NCBI GenBank assembly: GCA_910584595.1
Contig: CAJUBQ010000025.1
Span: 1-55,800 of the forward strand
DNA length: 55,800 nucleotides
Reading direction: 5' to 3'
Source of the DNA: an uncultured Eubacterium sp.
Lineage (GTDB): Bacteria > Bacillota > Clostridia > Lachnospirales > Lachnospiraceae
Positions 7,798-17,928 of the stretch are shown piece by piece; within the stretch, counting starts at the first letter, position 1; each line of letters begins with the position of its first letter. The notes beneath the pieces were generated by a model. The model was not told the DNA's origin. It made no database searches and saw only the letters and a program-made list of their open reading frames with translations. A program made the position numbers and the translations under genes.

Positions 7798-10700
7798 ATG
7801 GGCGCAGACACGAAAACATCAAAGCTGTATGATGCCGCAATAGACGAAGTGACCGCAAGCGGGCAGGCATGGAAAAGCATATGCAGGCTTACGGGGCAGC
7901 TCTACCGCTATGAGTTTGACAATATCCTCATGGTCTACAAGCAAAGACCGAGGGCGACATTGATTGCGGATTTCGACACATGGAAAATGGTAGGGCGGTA
8001 TGTAAGGCGTGGCAGCAGGGGCATCGCAATCTTCCCGTCAAGAGCCTTAAAGCCGGATATGCGGTATGTCTTTGACATATCCGATACCGGGGGCAGGGAA
8101 AGCCGACTGACATGGGAGCTTGACAGGAACACCATGAAAGCGTATGCGGCATGGTTAAGGGAAAACGGGGGCGCTGCCCTGCCCGGAGGGAAAGAATCTG
8201 ATAAATCTTTCCTAAAAGGCTTTACAGAAAGACAGATCGGAGTCATAATGGACTCAGAATTTGGTGGACGCATTACCGAGTTCGTGAATCTGGCTGGAAA
8301 CAAACAGATAACAGAAAATGGCAGAGCGCAAGAGATTACGGCAGGGGAAGCGTTAAAAAGAAGCGTCATGTATGCGGTATTTACAAGATGCGGCTTTGAC
8401 CTTCCCACTGAAAAACAGGATTTCTCCTTTATTACCGCATTTACAACAGAGGAGGAAGTCTACCGTTTAGGATCTCTGCTCAGCGATATATCCTGTGAAG
8501 TGCTGAGAGGCATTGCAAATGATTTAAAGCAGATGGAAGAAAGGAGTATTGCAAATGGCAGAGATAACATTGACGTACCACGAGGGAGCGGACGGGATGC
8601 TGTACCCGGACCTCACGGCACCGGAGGAAACGGTGAGCATGGTAAACTTAGGGAAGTTCGCAGTGAGGGCGATGGAGTACCTGAAAGAGAACCACAACAG
8701 CAGATACCGGACGTTACAGAGGTTCGGGAAACTGGCGGAGAAGATGCAGGAAGTGGAGGACGAGGCGAACCGGATGATGGACGAGCTGGAGGACAGCTAC
8801 TTAAAGAACAACCCGCCGAAGGACAGAAACTCGACAATGGAGATATGGCAGCTACGGCAGCAGGCGAGGATGCAGGCAGAGGAGATCGTGATGAACGAAG
8901 TAGTGATGAAGTTCCATTAGAGGGAAACGGACAGCAGACAGCGGACAATGAACAGCAGAATATAAGAAAAGCAGAACTTGACCGGGAAATCGAGCAGGAA
9001 TTAAATGAAATCAATTCTTTAGGGAGTTCTGACACGCAGAAAGGAAGCTATGAACAGGCTTCCTTTTTGATTGCGGAAAACGGGGATATGAAGCTGCCGA
9101 GTGAATATTCCTATAAGAAGCCGGAACAGGCGCTTACCGTGCCGCATGAATATGTGAAACAGGTGCTTATGAGGGGCGGCGTGTTTTCAGACAGTAAAAA
9201 ACGCATCTATGCGATGTTCCAGGATATTTCCGATCCGGGGGAGCGTGTGAAGGCAATCCGCAAAGAATACGGACAGGGCGGTGCAGGCTGGCCGTTAAAG
9301 GGGGACGGGCTGCACGGATATGACACATTCCATGCAAAAGGACTCCGTTTCCAGTGGCGTGAGGGCGGGACAGAAAAAGAAGGCTATATGAACTGGAAAG
9401 CCGTAGAGCGTGAACTGGGTGCGCTGATCCTGACAGGGGAATATTATACGCCTCCGAAAGCGTTTGATCCCGAAAAAGTAACGGCGGCTGTATGGCAGGA
9501 AACAATGGATGCGTTTTTCCAGAAAAGTTTCTGGAGCCCGGTCCCGAACATGCTGTTATATGAAGTATTTACAAAAGACCTGCCCATGAGTGACAAGGTG
9601 CAGTTCATTGAAAGGATGCTCTGTAAAAATCCGTATGCAGCCAGCACAGAGAATAACCTTAAAAATGAATATGGCAGGTGCAACATTGAACAGACAGACG
9701 AAGGCATATCCATTGAATATTTTGACGGGGAAGGCACGAAGTGGAAAACGGAACTTGACTGGTGGGACTGTGCGGCTTATGTGGAGGGCATGATAGCCGA
9801 TGGCGTATACCGGACACATGAGCCTTATGACAGAATCGGGGAAATCATGGAGGAACACCCTGCCGCCACATGGATAAAGATTTTAAAAGAGGATACGGAC
9901 AGGTATCTCTCGGAGGATGCAGGGCAGCACCAGCAGAACCGCCTTGACACCCTGCAGACGGTTCTTGGACTGACAGGAATACAGGAACGGATGGAGATTT
10001 CATGGGACGATGCCTATGATGAGGTCATTGCCAGCGACGGGGAAAACGTATGGCATGGCAGGCAGTTTTATGACTATCTGTTTGAGGAAGTGCTTGCGCT
10101 TGACAAGTTTCACAGGGATGGCAGGATTCCGTTTGACATGCAGCAGCAGCTTGAACATGACAGGTTTTCAAGCCATAACCCGGATAAGGAAACATTTATT
10201 CGCCGGAAAAACCCTGACAAGGCGGAGACTGCCGCCGAAGAAAGGGAAAAGCAGGAAGAAAACCTGTGGCTGGAACCGTTAAAGAGATATTTCAATGAGG
10301 AAATTCAGTATATTTCCGTAAAGACGCTGATCTATGACATTTTTACCACAAATTTAAACATGGAAAGCAAGGCAGGGTTCCTTGCAAGCGTGTATGGGGA
10401 GCAGCGGGAAGGCTTTTTCATGTCGGAGTACACGGACAATCCCTATGGCAAGTGCAAGATCAGCAGGGATAAGGACGGCATTGAAATCTCTTACCCACGG
10501 GCAGACGGCGGGGAAGGGAAAAAGCGTGTGGATTACCGATACTGCGCTGACCTGATCCTGCACATGATAGAGGAAAACGCCTACCTGACAGAAGGAATCT
10601 TTGAGCGTTTCAGGGAAGCGCCGGGGGCATTTGCCGCAATGCCATGGTTCATGGAAATCTACCATGAATACAAGGAACGTATGCTGAAAGAGCCGGACTT

Positions 10701-13700
10701 TGCGGCGGTCAGCATTGACGGGCAGGAGGAAGAAAGGCAGGAAGGACAGGAGCCGGAGGCGGCAGCGGAAGAAACGCCGGAAACATGGCAGGCGGTGGAA
10801 AACGGACAGGAAGAAATACCGGAAGCATGGCAGGCAGCGGAAAAAGGACAGGAAGAAACAGCCGGGACAAGGCAGGAACAGGAAGAAACAGCGGCAGTAC
10901 AGCCGGGACAGGAAGATACAGGGGAAGCGGCAGAACGTGTGGAGGGAGAAGTATTAAACCCTGACGGGAGCATGGCAAAGCCCTCTGCGGGCAGTCTGTT
11001 CCCGGAGGCACTGCGGCAGGTGGAGGCAATGGACGAGGACCTGCGTGATGCGCTGGAAACCTATCTGACAAAATGCTCCGCAGTCGTGCCATACCAGCCA
11101 TTTTTGCAGATGGTAGCAGAAAGCAGCCTGCCAAAAGAGGATAAGCTGCATTTCCTAAACCGCACCATAAACCATATGGAGGACAAGGACCAGACAAAGG
11201 CATACCACAACAACGCTTACGGTCTTGTGGAGTATATCCAGAACAGGGATGCCTTTATGGTAGATTTAAAGAGCAGGGACGGGGAACGGAAGAAATTTTC
11301 CGCAACCTATGAACAGCTTTATTCCATTATGGAATACCTGATCCGGGCGGGGGCTTTTGTTATACAGCGGAGAATTAATGAATATGCAGCGGATTATGCC
11401 AGAACACCTTATGAAAAGAAATCTGCCTTAGAAAAACAATTTGAGGACAAGGTTCAAAACCTCAAAAGCAGGCAGCGGAAAGGGAATTTCCACTTTGAGG
11501 AGGCTGAACTTCCAAAAGGCGGACAGAAAACAAGATACCAGTGGAACGTGGAGGCAATCCGGCTGTTAAAGCAGATCGAGCATGAGGGCAGGACTGCCAC
11601 ACTGGAAGAGCAGAAGGTTCTTGCCCGTTATGTGGGATGGGGCGGCATAGCACAGGCTTTTGACGAGAGGAATGAGGGCTGGCAGAAAGAGTATGCAGAA
11701 CTGAAAGAGCTTCTTTCCACATCGGAATACGAGGACGCAAGGGAGACGGTCAACACGGCATTTTACACTTCCCCCGTTATCACGCAGGCAGTTTATAGCG
11801 CACTGGATAAATTCGGTTTCCGTAAAGGCACTATTTTAGAGCCGGCACTTGGTGTCGGTCATTTTTTTGGAACATTACCGGAAACCATGCAGGACAGCAG
11901 GCTCTACGGCGTGGAAAAGGACGACATCAGCGGGCGGATTGCAAAGCTGCTGTACCCAAAGGCACAGATAAAGGTAAGGGGATTTGAGGAAACGCAGTAC
12001 CCGGATAACTTTTTCGATGTTGCGGTTGGCAACGTGCCTTTCGGGGACTACAAGATCTATGATGCGAAGTACGCAAAGCACAATTTCCGTATCCATGATT
12101 ATTTTTTTGCTAAGGCGATGGATAAGGTCAGACCGGGCGGCATTGTGGCATTCATCACAAGCAAGGGAACGCTTGACAAGGCGAACCCTGCGGTAAGGAA
12201 GTACCTTGCGGAACGGGCGGAGCTGCTCGGCGCAGTCCGTCTCCCCAATACGGCGTTCAGGGACAGCGCAGGAACCGATGTCACAAGCGACATCATATTC
12301 CTGCAAAAGAGGGAGCGAAAGATCGTGACGGAGCCGGACTGGGTGCATCTTGGCAGGACGGAGGACGGCATTGCGGTCAATTCTTATTTTGCAGAACACC
12401 CGGAAATGATGCTCGGAACAATGGAATACGATACACGCATGTTCGGCAACGGCAGCAAATACACAAGCTGTATTAACCATGATGAAAACTTTGACCTGAA
12501 ATCCGCACTGGAAACAGCGGTGGGACGGCTTTCCGGCAGGATAACCGATGTTGTGGAGCTTGCGGCGGAAGAGGAAAACACGCAGGACATTATAGAGGCT
12601 GATCCCGACGTGAAGAATTACACCTATACCTTTGTGGACGGAAAACTCTACTACCGTGAAAATTCCGTCATGTACCGCAAGGAAGTGTCGGCAACAGCGG
12701 AAGAACGCATAAAGGGCATGGACGAAATCCGCACAATCACAAGACAGCTAATCTTCATACAGACGGAAGGGTGCAGCAGCGGGGAGCTGGCGGCACAGCA
12801 GAAATTACTCAATGATAAGTATGATGCCTATGTGAAAAAATGCGGACCGCTGACCGGGAGGGGGAGCCAGCAGGCATTCCGTGACGATGCGGATTACCCG
12901 CTTCTGTGTTCCCTTGAGGTCGTGGACGAGGACGGAAGGGTGGAAAAAGCGGATATGTTCTACAAACAGACAATCCGTGCGAAGAATCAGGTGGAGCGTG
13001 TGGAAACTGCGGTGGAGGCGCTGAACGTGTCCGTCAATGAATTCGGGACGGTCAATATCCCGTTCATGCTGAGCATTTATGAGCCTGACATCAGCAAAGA
13101 GATGGAAAGCCTGCCGGAAGGCAGCACACTCTCGCCGGATGCGGAGGCGGAAGTAAAGAGAGCGGCGCTCTTAAAAGACCTTGAGGGGCTTGTGTATCTG
13201 GAACCAACGGAATACAACCCCGACAACCTGAACATGGGATGGAAAACGGCGGACGAATACCTGTCCGGCAATGTGCGTGACAAGTTAAGGATTGCGGAAG
13301 TGTACCGGAAGGAGAACTCGGAGTTATTCGGCGTCAATGCGGAGGCATTGAAAAACGTGCAGCCGGAGCGCCTTGATGCGTCTGAAATCGACGTGCGTAT
13401 CGGAACCACATGGATTGAGCCGCAGGATTATGAGGAGTTCATCTATGAGCTTCTGAAAACACCATATCGTGCAAGGGCAGTCCGCACACAGTATGCAAAT
13501 TCAGGGATACAGGTAAAACTCAACACCTACAACATGAACTGGTTCATTGATGGGAAAAGGCATGACAACCATTCCATTGCCGCAACGGAGACTTACGGCA
13601 CGAAGCGGATTGACGCCTATTCCATTTTTGAGGAAACCTTAAACCTGCGTACCGTGACAGTCCGTGACAGGATAGACGACGGGGGCGGAAAGTACCATTA

Positions 13701-16446
13701 TGAGGTAAATAAAAAAGAAACCATGCTTGCAAGGGAAAAGCAGAACCAGATGAAGGAGGCGTTTAAGAGCTGGATATTCAAGGATCAGGAGCGGCGGCAG
13801 AAATATGTGGATTATTACAATGAGACATTCAACAATATCCGCCTGCGGGAGTATGACGGCTCACACCTGACATTCCCCGGCATGAACCCGGAAATCAAGT
13901 TGCGTGACCACCAGAAAAACGCAATCGCAAGAGTCCTTCTCGGCGGAAACACACTGCTTGCGCACTGTGTAGGAGCCGGGAAAACATTTACCATGATGGC
14001 GGCATGTATGGAACAGCGGCGGCTCGGACTTGCCAACAAGAATGTCATTGTGGTGCCGAAGTCCATCGTGGGGCAGACGGCAGGGGAGTTCATGCGGCTG
14101 TACCCGTCCGCCAATATCCTTGTGGCAACGGAGCGTGACTTTGAAAAGAGCAGGCGGAAGCAGTTCGTGTCCCGCATCGCAACCGGGGACTATGACTGCA
14201 TCATCATGTCGCACTCGCAGTTTGAGAAGATACCGATCTCAAAGGAACGGAAAGAGCGTATGCTGCAGGACCAGATACAGGAAATCTCCTTTGCGATTGA
14301 TGAAATCAAGGCGGAAAAGGGGGAGCAGTGGACTATCAAGCAGATGGAGGCACAGAAGAAAAAACTGGACGAACAGTTAAAGGAACTGACAGAGGAAAGC
14401 CGCAAGGATGACCTGATTACCTTTGAGGAACTGGGCATTGATTCCGTCATGGTGGACGAAGCGCACCATTTTAAAAATTTGTCGATCTTCTCCAAAATCA
14501 ACAACGTGTCGGGCATATCCAGCACTGGTTCCAAGAAGGCAATGGACATGTACCTGAAATGCCAGTATCTTGATGAGATCAACGACGGCAGGGGGATTGT
14601 GTTCGCAACCGGAACCCCGGTAAGCAATACCATGTGCGAACTGTATGTGATGCAGCTTTATTTGCAGAAAAGGACACTGGAACGGATGGGGATTTACCAT
14701 TTCGACTCATGGGCGGCAAACTTCGGGGAAGTGACAACCGCACTGGAACTGACCGTGGAAGGCAGCGGTTTCCGCTTCAAGAGCCGTTTCAACAAGTTTA
14801 CAAACGTGCCGGAGCTTATGACATCATTCCGTGAGGTGGCGGACGTGCAGACTGCCGATATGTTAAACCTCCCGGTTCCCGCACTGAGGGAAGGCAAGCC
14901 GATCATCGTGGAAAGCGAGCCGGACTGGTATGTAAAGCAGGTTATGGAAGAATTTGCGAAACGTGCGGAGAGGATTCACGGGGGCGGCGTCGATCCGAAA
15001 GAGGATAATTTCTTAAAGATAACGGGGGAGGCAAGGCTTTTAGGTACGGACGCAAGGCTTCTGGAACTGGATGCGCCGAACAACCCGGACGGGAAACTGA
15101 ATAAGGTAGCAGCGAACGTGGCAGCCGAATATTTTGCCGGAAATAAGGACGGTAAAATCGGCTGCCAGCTTATTTTCTCGGACATCGGCACACCGAAAAC
15201 GGCATGGACGCCGGACTGGGCGGAGCGCATAAAAAACGGCGGGCAGTTTGACATTTACAACTACCTGAAAACCGAACTGGTAAAACAGGGCATCCCGGCA
15301 GAGGAAATAGCTTTCATACACGACGCAAAGACCGATGCACAGCGGGAGGCGCTCTTTAAGGATATGAGGAGCGGCAAAAAGAAGATACTGATCGGTTCCA
15401 CGGACCAGTGCGGGACGGGCGTAAACGTACAGGCGCACATCACGGCAATGCACCATGTGGACTGCCCGTGGAAGCCCTCCTGCATTGAGCAGCGTGAGGG
15501 GCGTGGCGTAAGGCAGGGCAATGAGAATGATGAGGTGGCAATCTACCGTTATGTCACAAAAGGGACATTTGATGCGTATTCATGGTCGCTGGTCGAAAAC
15601 AAGCAGCGTTTCATCTCGCAGGTCATGACAAGCAGGGCTGTGTCAAGAACCTGTGAGGACATTGACGAGGCAACCCTTTCCTATGCGGAGATAAAAGCCG
15701 TGGCAACGGGCAACCCGCTGATAAAGGAAAAAATGCAGCTTGAAAATGACGTGCAGCGGCTGAAAATGCTGAAAAGCAGTTATGACAGCCAGCGGTATTC
15801 CCTGCAGGACAACTTTATGATCCGTTACCCGAAGTTAATCAAGGCGGCAACGGAGAAATTAGCCTGTGTGCGTGAGGACACAAAGACAGCGGAGGCGGCG
15901 CTCATTGCGGAGCCGGATTTTGCGGTTACTGTGGACGTTGCAGGGAAAAGCACAAAATTTACGGAACGCACGGAAGGCGGGACATTCATGCTGCAGGCGG
16001 TCAGCCAGTGCAAGACCGGGGAAACAACCCATATCGGCAGTTTCAAAGGGTTTGAGCTTCTGGTGGAAAAGAACTTCATCGGGGTAAACAACATGGTGCT
16101 GCGGGGAAAGACCGACTATAAGGCGGAACTATCCACAAGCCCCGTGGGAAACATGGTAAAGCTGGAAAACCTCTGCCACGGCATATCTGTCAATATACCG
16201 GAACTGGAAAAGCGCATTGAACAGTACCAGCGTGACATGGAGCAGTCAAGGCAGGAATATAAGAAGCCTTTCACACAGGAAGGGGAACTGAATGAGAAAG
16301 TGGCAAGGTTAAATGAGCTGAACGTGCAGTTGGATTTGGAGAACGGAAAGACCGAAGATGTGGACCTTTGCGAAGAACAGGACAATGCAAGGGTAGCGGA
16401 GCCGGAAAATTATCACTGCTTTTCGTCCGGGAAGGAGGGAAGATGA
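7798..16446 (+). CDS. LtrC-like antirestriction / N6-methylase / SNF2 helicase fusion, 2882 aa
   Basis: Parts in order: an LtrC/ArdC-like N-terminal domain (about 1-130, YRYEFDNILMVY); a low-complexity linker (about 250-380); three diverged copies of a roughly 120-residue module (about 566-691, 824-954, 1081-1189), each with an NxYG landmark; an E/Q-rich linker between copies 2 and 3; a class I methylase-like domain (about 1325-1500, LEPALGVGHFFG and the NPPF-like GNVPFGDY); and a SNF2-type helicase with GAGKT (about 2057), DEAH (about 2219) and the motif VI segment EQREGRGVRQG (about 2563). Proteins of this build are hallmarks of Clostridia ICEs. They are thought to protect or process the transferred strand in the recipient. 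A separate gene is encoded in another frame at 8555-8920. The stop overlaps the sortase start (ATGA). Confidence 0.9.
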   Translation: MGADTKTSKLYDAAIDEVTASGQAWKSICRLTGQLYRYEFDNILMVYKQRPRATLIADFDTWKMVGRYVRRGSRGIAIFPSRALKPDMRYVFDISDTGGRESRLTWELDRNTMKAYAAWLRENGGAALPGGKESDKSFLKGFTERQIGVIMDSEFGGRITEFVNLAGNKQITENGRAQEITAGEALKRSVMYAVFTRCGFDLPTEKQDFSFITAFTTEEEVYRLGSLLSDISCEVLRGIANDLKQMEERSIANGRDNIDVPRGSGRDAVPGPHGTGGNGEHGKLREVRSEGDGVPEREPQQQIPDVTEVRETGGEDAGSGGRGEPDDGRAGGQLLKEQPAEGQKLDNGDMAATAAGEDAGRGDRDERSSDEVPLEGNGQQTADNEQQNIRKAELDREIEQELNEINSLGSSDTQKGSYEQASFLIAENGDMKLPSEYSYKKPEQALTVPHEYVKQVLMRGGVFSDSKKRIYAMFQDISDPGERVKAIRKEYGQGGAGWPLKGDGLHGYDTFHAKGLRFQWREGGTEKEGYMNWKAVERELGALILTGEYYTPPKAFDPEKVTAAVWQETMDAFFQKSFWSPVPNMLLYEVFTKDLPMSDKVQFIERMLCKNPYAASTENNLKNEYGRCNIEQTDEGISIEYFDGEGTKWKTELDWWDCAAYVEGMIADGVYRTHEPYDRIGEIMEEHPAATWIKILKEDTDRYLSEDAGQHQQNRLDTLQTVLGLTGIQERMEISWDDAYDEVIASDGENVWHGRQFYDYLFEEVLALDKFHRDGRIPFDMQQQLEHDRFSSHNPDKETFIRRKNPDKAETAAEEREKQEENLWLEPLKRYFNEEIQYISVKTLIYDIFTTNLNMESKAGFLASVYGEQREGFFMSEYTDNPYGKCKISRDKDGIEISYPRADGGEGKKRVDYRYCADLILHMIEENAYLTEGIFERFREAPGAFAAMPWFMEIYHEYKERMLKEPDFAAVSIDGQEEERQEGQEPEAAAEETPETWQAVENGQEEIPEAWQAAEKGQEETAGTRQEQEETAAVQPGQEDTGEAAERVEGEVLNPDGSMAKPSAGSLFPEALRQVEAMDEDLRDALETYLTKCSAVVPYQPFLQMVAESSLPKEDKLHFLNRTINHMEDKDQTKAYHNNAYGLVEYIQNRDAFMVDLKSRDGERKKFSATYEQLYSIMEYLIRAGAFVIQRRINEYAADYARTPYEKKSALEKQFEDKVQNLKSRQRKGNFHFEEAELPKGGQKTRYQWNVEAIRLLKQIEHEGRTATLEEQKVLARYVGWGGIAQAFDERNEGWQKEYAELKELLSTSEYEDARETVNTAFYTSPVITQAVYSALDKFGFRKGTILEPALGVGHFFGTLPETMQDSRLYGVEKDDISGRIAKLLYPKAQIKVRGFEETQYPDNFFDVAVGNVPFGDYKIYDAKYAKHNFRIHDYFFAKAMDKVRPGGIVAFITSKGTLDKANPAVRKYLAERAELLGAVRLPNTAFRDSAGTDVTSDIIFLQKRERKIVTEPDWVHLGRTEDGIAVNSYFAEHPEMMLGTMEYDTRMFGNGSKYTSCINHDENFDLKSALETAVGRLSGRITDVVELAAEEENTQDIIEADPDVKNYTYTFVDGKLYYRENSVMYRKEVSATAEERIKGMDEIRTITRQLIFIQTEGCSSGELAAQQKLLNDKYDAYVKKCGPLTGRGSQQAFRDDADYPLLCSLEVVDEDGRVEKADMFYKQTIRAKNQVERVETAVEALNVSVNEFGTVNIPFMLSIYEPDISKEMESLPEGSTLSPDAEAEVKRAALLKDLEGLVYLEPTEYNPDNLNMGWKTADEYLSGNVRDKLRIAEVYRKENSELFGVNAEALKNVQPERLDASEIDVRIGTTWIEPQDYEEFIYELLKTPYRARAVRTQYANSGIQVKLNTYNMNWFIDGKRHDNHSIAATETYGTKRIDAYSIFEETLNLRTVTVRDRIDDGGGKYHYEVNKKETMLAREKQNQMKEAFKSWIFKDQERRQKYVDYYNETFNNIRLREYDGSHLTFPGMNPEIKLRDHQKNAIARVLLGGNTLLAHCVGAGKTFTMMAACMEQRRLGLANKNVIVVPKSIVGQTAGEFMRLYPSANILVATERDFEKSRRKQFVSRIATGDYDCIIMSHSQFEKIPISKERKERMLQDQIQEISFAIDEIKAEKGEQWTIKQMEAQKKKLDEQLKELTEESRKDDLITFEELGIDSVMVDEAHHFKNLSIFSKINNVSGISSTGSKKAMDMYLKCQYLDEINDGRGIVFATGTPVSNTMCELYVMQLYLQKRTLERMGIYHFDSWAANFGEVTTALELTVEGSGFRFKSRFNKFTNVPELMTSFREVADVQTADMLNLPVPALREGKPIIVESEPDWYVKQVMEEFAKRAERIHGGGVDPKEDNFLKITGEARLLGTDARLLELDAPNNPDGKLNKVAANVAAEYFAGNKDGKIGCQLIFSDIGTPKTAWTPDWAERIKNGGQFDIYNYLKTELVKQGIPAEEIAFIHDAKTDAQREALFKDMRSGKKKILIGSTDQCGTGVNVQAHITAMHHVDCPWKPSCIEQREGRGVRQGNENDEVAIYRYVTKGTFDAYSWSLVENKQRFISQVMTSRAVSRTCEDIDEATLSYAEIKAVATGNPLIKEKMQLENDVQRLKMLKSSYDSQRYSLQDNFMIRYPKLIKAATEKLACVREDTKTAEAALIAEPDFAVTVDVAGKSTKFTERTEGGTFMLQAVSQCKTGETTHIGSFKGFELLVEKNFIGVNNMVLRGKTDYKAELSTSPVGNMVKLENLCHGISVNIPELEKRIEQYQRDMEQSRQEYKKPFTQEGELNEKVARLNELNVQLDLENGKTEDVDLCEEQDNARVAEPENYHCFSSGKEGR
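8555..8920 (+). CDS. TnpV-family protein nested in another frame inside the LtrC-like gene
   Basis: 121 residues in the frame one base ahead of the host gene. ATG 8555 has AAGGAG eight bases upstream. The product matches the TnpV build: an N-terminal ITLTYHEGADGMLYPDL, a central YLKENHNSRYRTL, and a C-terminal AEEIVMNEVV. TnpV proteins are small ICE- and transposon-encoded proteins of uncertain role. The overlapping stretch of the long protein is a Gly/Asp/Glu/Arg-rich linker with no domain. Reading the nested frame by eye, no sense codon except the last ends in T. A T there would often create a stop in the long frame, so the pattern fits dual coding. The alternative, a chance open frame, is unlikely given family resemblance plus a good ribosome binding site. 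Confidence 0.8.
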   Translation: MAEITLTYHEGADGMLYPDLTAPEETVSMVNLGKFAVRAMEYLKENHNSRYRTLQRFGKLAEKMQEVEDEANRMMDELEDSYLKNNPPKDRNSTMEIWQLRQQARMQAEEIVMNEVVMKFH

Positions 16447-17078
16447 TTCGTAAAATCTTGGCAGTAATATTCATTACGGCGGGACTGGCGGCTATGTCGG
16501 TCCCCCTTTTCTATCATTTCTACGGAAACCAAAAAACAAATGAACTGATAGGGCAGTTTGAACAAAACGTGGAACAGGAGCGTCAGGAGGATGGAGAAAA
16601 AGAGGAAGAAAGGGAAACAGAGACGGAGACGGCGGATACCAAAGCCCCCGTTAGTAAAGAGGATGCAGCCCTGCTTTCGTCAGGGGACGTGATCGGTCTG
16701 ATCGAGATAGAAGCCTTAGACCTGAAATATCCCATTGTGGAGGGGGCAGACAGTAAACAGCTTGCCTATGGCATCGGTCATATATCCGATACAGCGGCAA
16801 TCGGAAGTACCGGGAACTGTGTGCTTGCCGGACACCGGGGGAGCAGATACGGCACTTATTTTAAGTACCTCAATAAACTTTCCGAGGGGGACACGGTAAA
16901 GATTACCGATAAAGACGGAAGTATACACCAGTATGAAGTCGTTTCATGGGAAGTCGTGGGACCGTATGATAATTCGGTAAAAGCGCAGGGGACAGAAAAG
17001 GAGCTTACCCTGCTGACCTGTGAGAACAGCGGGACAATGCGCCTGATTTACCACTGTATCCATAAGGAGGGCAAATAG
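16443..17078 (+). CDS. Class D/B-like sortase
   Basis: 211 residues from ATG 16443, which overlaps the upstream stop (ATGA) and has GGAAGGAGGG before it. There is one N-terminal membrane anchor (about residues 5-25), an acidic linker, then a sortase barrel. Catalytic triad residues are His131 (LAGHRG), Cys193 (LLTC) and Arg200 (TMRLIYHC). Sortases join surface proteins to the wall or to each other at a C-terminal sorting signal outside the membrane. ICEs of this type carry one in the transfer operon, presumably to anchor an adhesin or channel component. No LPxTG-like substrate was seen in the window, so the target lies elsewhere. Confidence 0.88.
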   Translation: MIRKILAVIFITAGLAAMSVPLFYHFYGNQKTNELIGQFEQNVEQERQEDGEKEEERETETETADTKAPVSKEDAALLSSGDVIGLIEIEALDLKYPIVEGADSKQLAYGIGHISDTAAIGSTGNCVLAGHRGSRYGTYFKYLNKLSEGDTVKITDKDGSIHQYEVVSWEVVGPYDNSVKAQGTEKELTLLTCENSGTMRLIYHCIHKEGK

Positions 17079-17079
17079 C

Positions 17080-17547
17080 ATGGAAGAAAACAGCAGGAAG
17101 TACCCGTTTGGCACAATAGAGGACATTCTGCGGGGATGTGAAGCCGAGCCAACGGAAGCGGACAGGCAGACGGAAATGGACGGCGGCATACTGCTGACCA
17201 GCGGTGTCCATGTCTACCTGCCACGCCATGAAATTAACGTGCATGAAGGATTTTTCTGCCATATGGAAAAGGGGCGGCTTGTACCGCAAAATATGCTGAC
17301 CGTCATTTATGACAGGGCAGATAAGGAATATCTGTATGATGCAGAGGAAAACTTCGTGGACACGGTGCATGAATGGCTGAAAGGGAAATGTACACCGGAA
17401 CAGTTGGAACAGGAGCCTTGCGAGGTAAAAGGGATCAGGGAGGATATTGTCTATGGAAAAAGCATACAGACTGGGGGAAGTGGAAGAAATCATTGCAGGG
17501 ATGGAACAGCTTGCGGAAGTGCCGGACGATTGTCTGGAAAGCGATGA
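17080..17547 (+). CDS. Unknown ICE protein, first of two overlapping paralogues
   Basis: 155 residues from ATG 17080, behind AAGGAGGG. Not recognised as a named family. Its core (about residues 35-105: HVYLPRHEINVHEGF, then a strand-rich part ending in EWLKGK) aligns by eye with the next gene (HIPELGLNLHEGV ... NYLHGK). The last 35 or so residues lie over the start of that gene and look like unconstrained read-through sequence. Cytoplasmic, with no membrane segment. Function unknown. Confidence 0.6.
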   Translation: MEENSRKYPFGTIEDILRGCEAEPTEADRQTEMDGGILLTSGVHVYLPRHEINVHEGFFCHMEKGRLVPQNMLTVIYDRADKEYLYDAEENFVDTVHEWLKGKCTPEQLEQEPCEVKGIREDIVYGKSIQTGGSGRNHCRDGTACGSAGRLSGKR

Positions 17548-17842
17548 GGATTACCAGATCGTCATCAGCGGGTGGCAGGTGCATATCCCCGAACTGGGGC
17601 TGAACCTGCATGAAGGAGTTTATTGCAATTATGATGAAGATGAGGGCGGCTATCTGCCCGACTTTGCGGTAACCGTCGTGAAAGAGGAAGGGCAGGACGA
17701 ATGGATTTACTATGAGCAGGACGGCTTCCTGATTACCCTTGCAAATTACCTTCATGGGAAAAAAGATTTGGATTTAGGGCAGTTGGGACAATTATCCTGT
17801 TTTATCCGTATGCCGGACGCAAGCCTGCCAGCGGAAGAATGA
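17453..17842 (+). CDS. Unknown ICE protein, second of two overlapping paralogues
   Basis: 129 residues from ATG 17453, which has GGGAGG nine bases upstream; a TTG at 17447 is less likely. It overlaps the end of its paralogue by 95 bases in another frame. It shares the (H)xxLxLHEG and terminal LHGK landmarks with that gene, so the pair probably arose by tandem duplication followed by overlap. Acidic, soluble, function unknown. Confidence 0.65.
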   Translation: MEKAYRLGEVEEIIAGMEQLAEVPDDCLESDEDYQIVISGWQVHIPELGLNLHEGVYCNYDEDEGGYLPDFAVTVVKEEGQDEWIYYEQDGFLITLANYLHGKKDLDLGQLGQLSCFIRMPDASLPAEE

Positions 17843-17928
17843 ACCTGCCTGACACTCTGAAAAGGAAAGGCAGTTCAGATAACAAAATAATATTTCATCG
17901 TCCAGAAAGGACAGAAAAGGAGGAACTT

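Noticed and set aside
10720..10960. E/Q-rich repeats on the + strand as a separate gene
   Set aside because: They form a linker in the LtrC-like frame; the shifted frames are Arg/Lys-rich shadows without ribosome sites.
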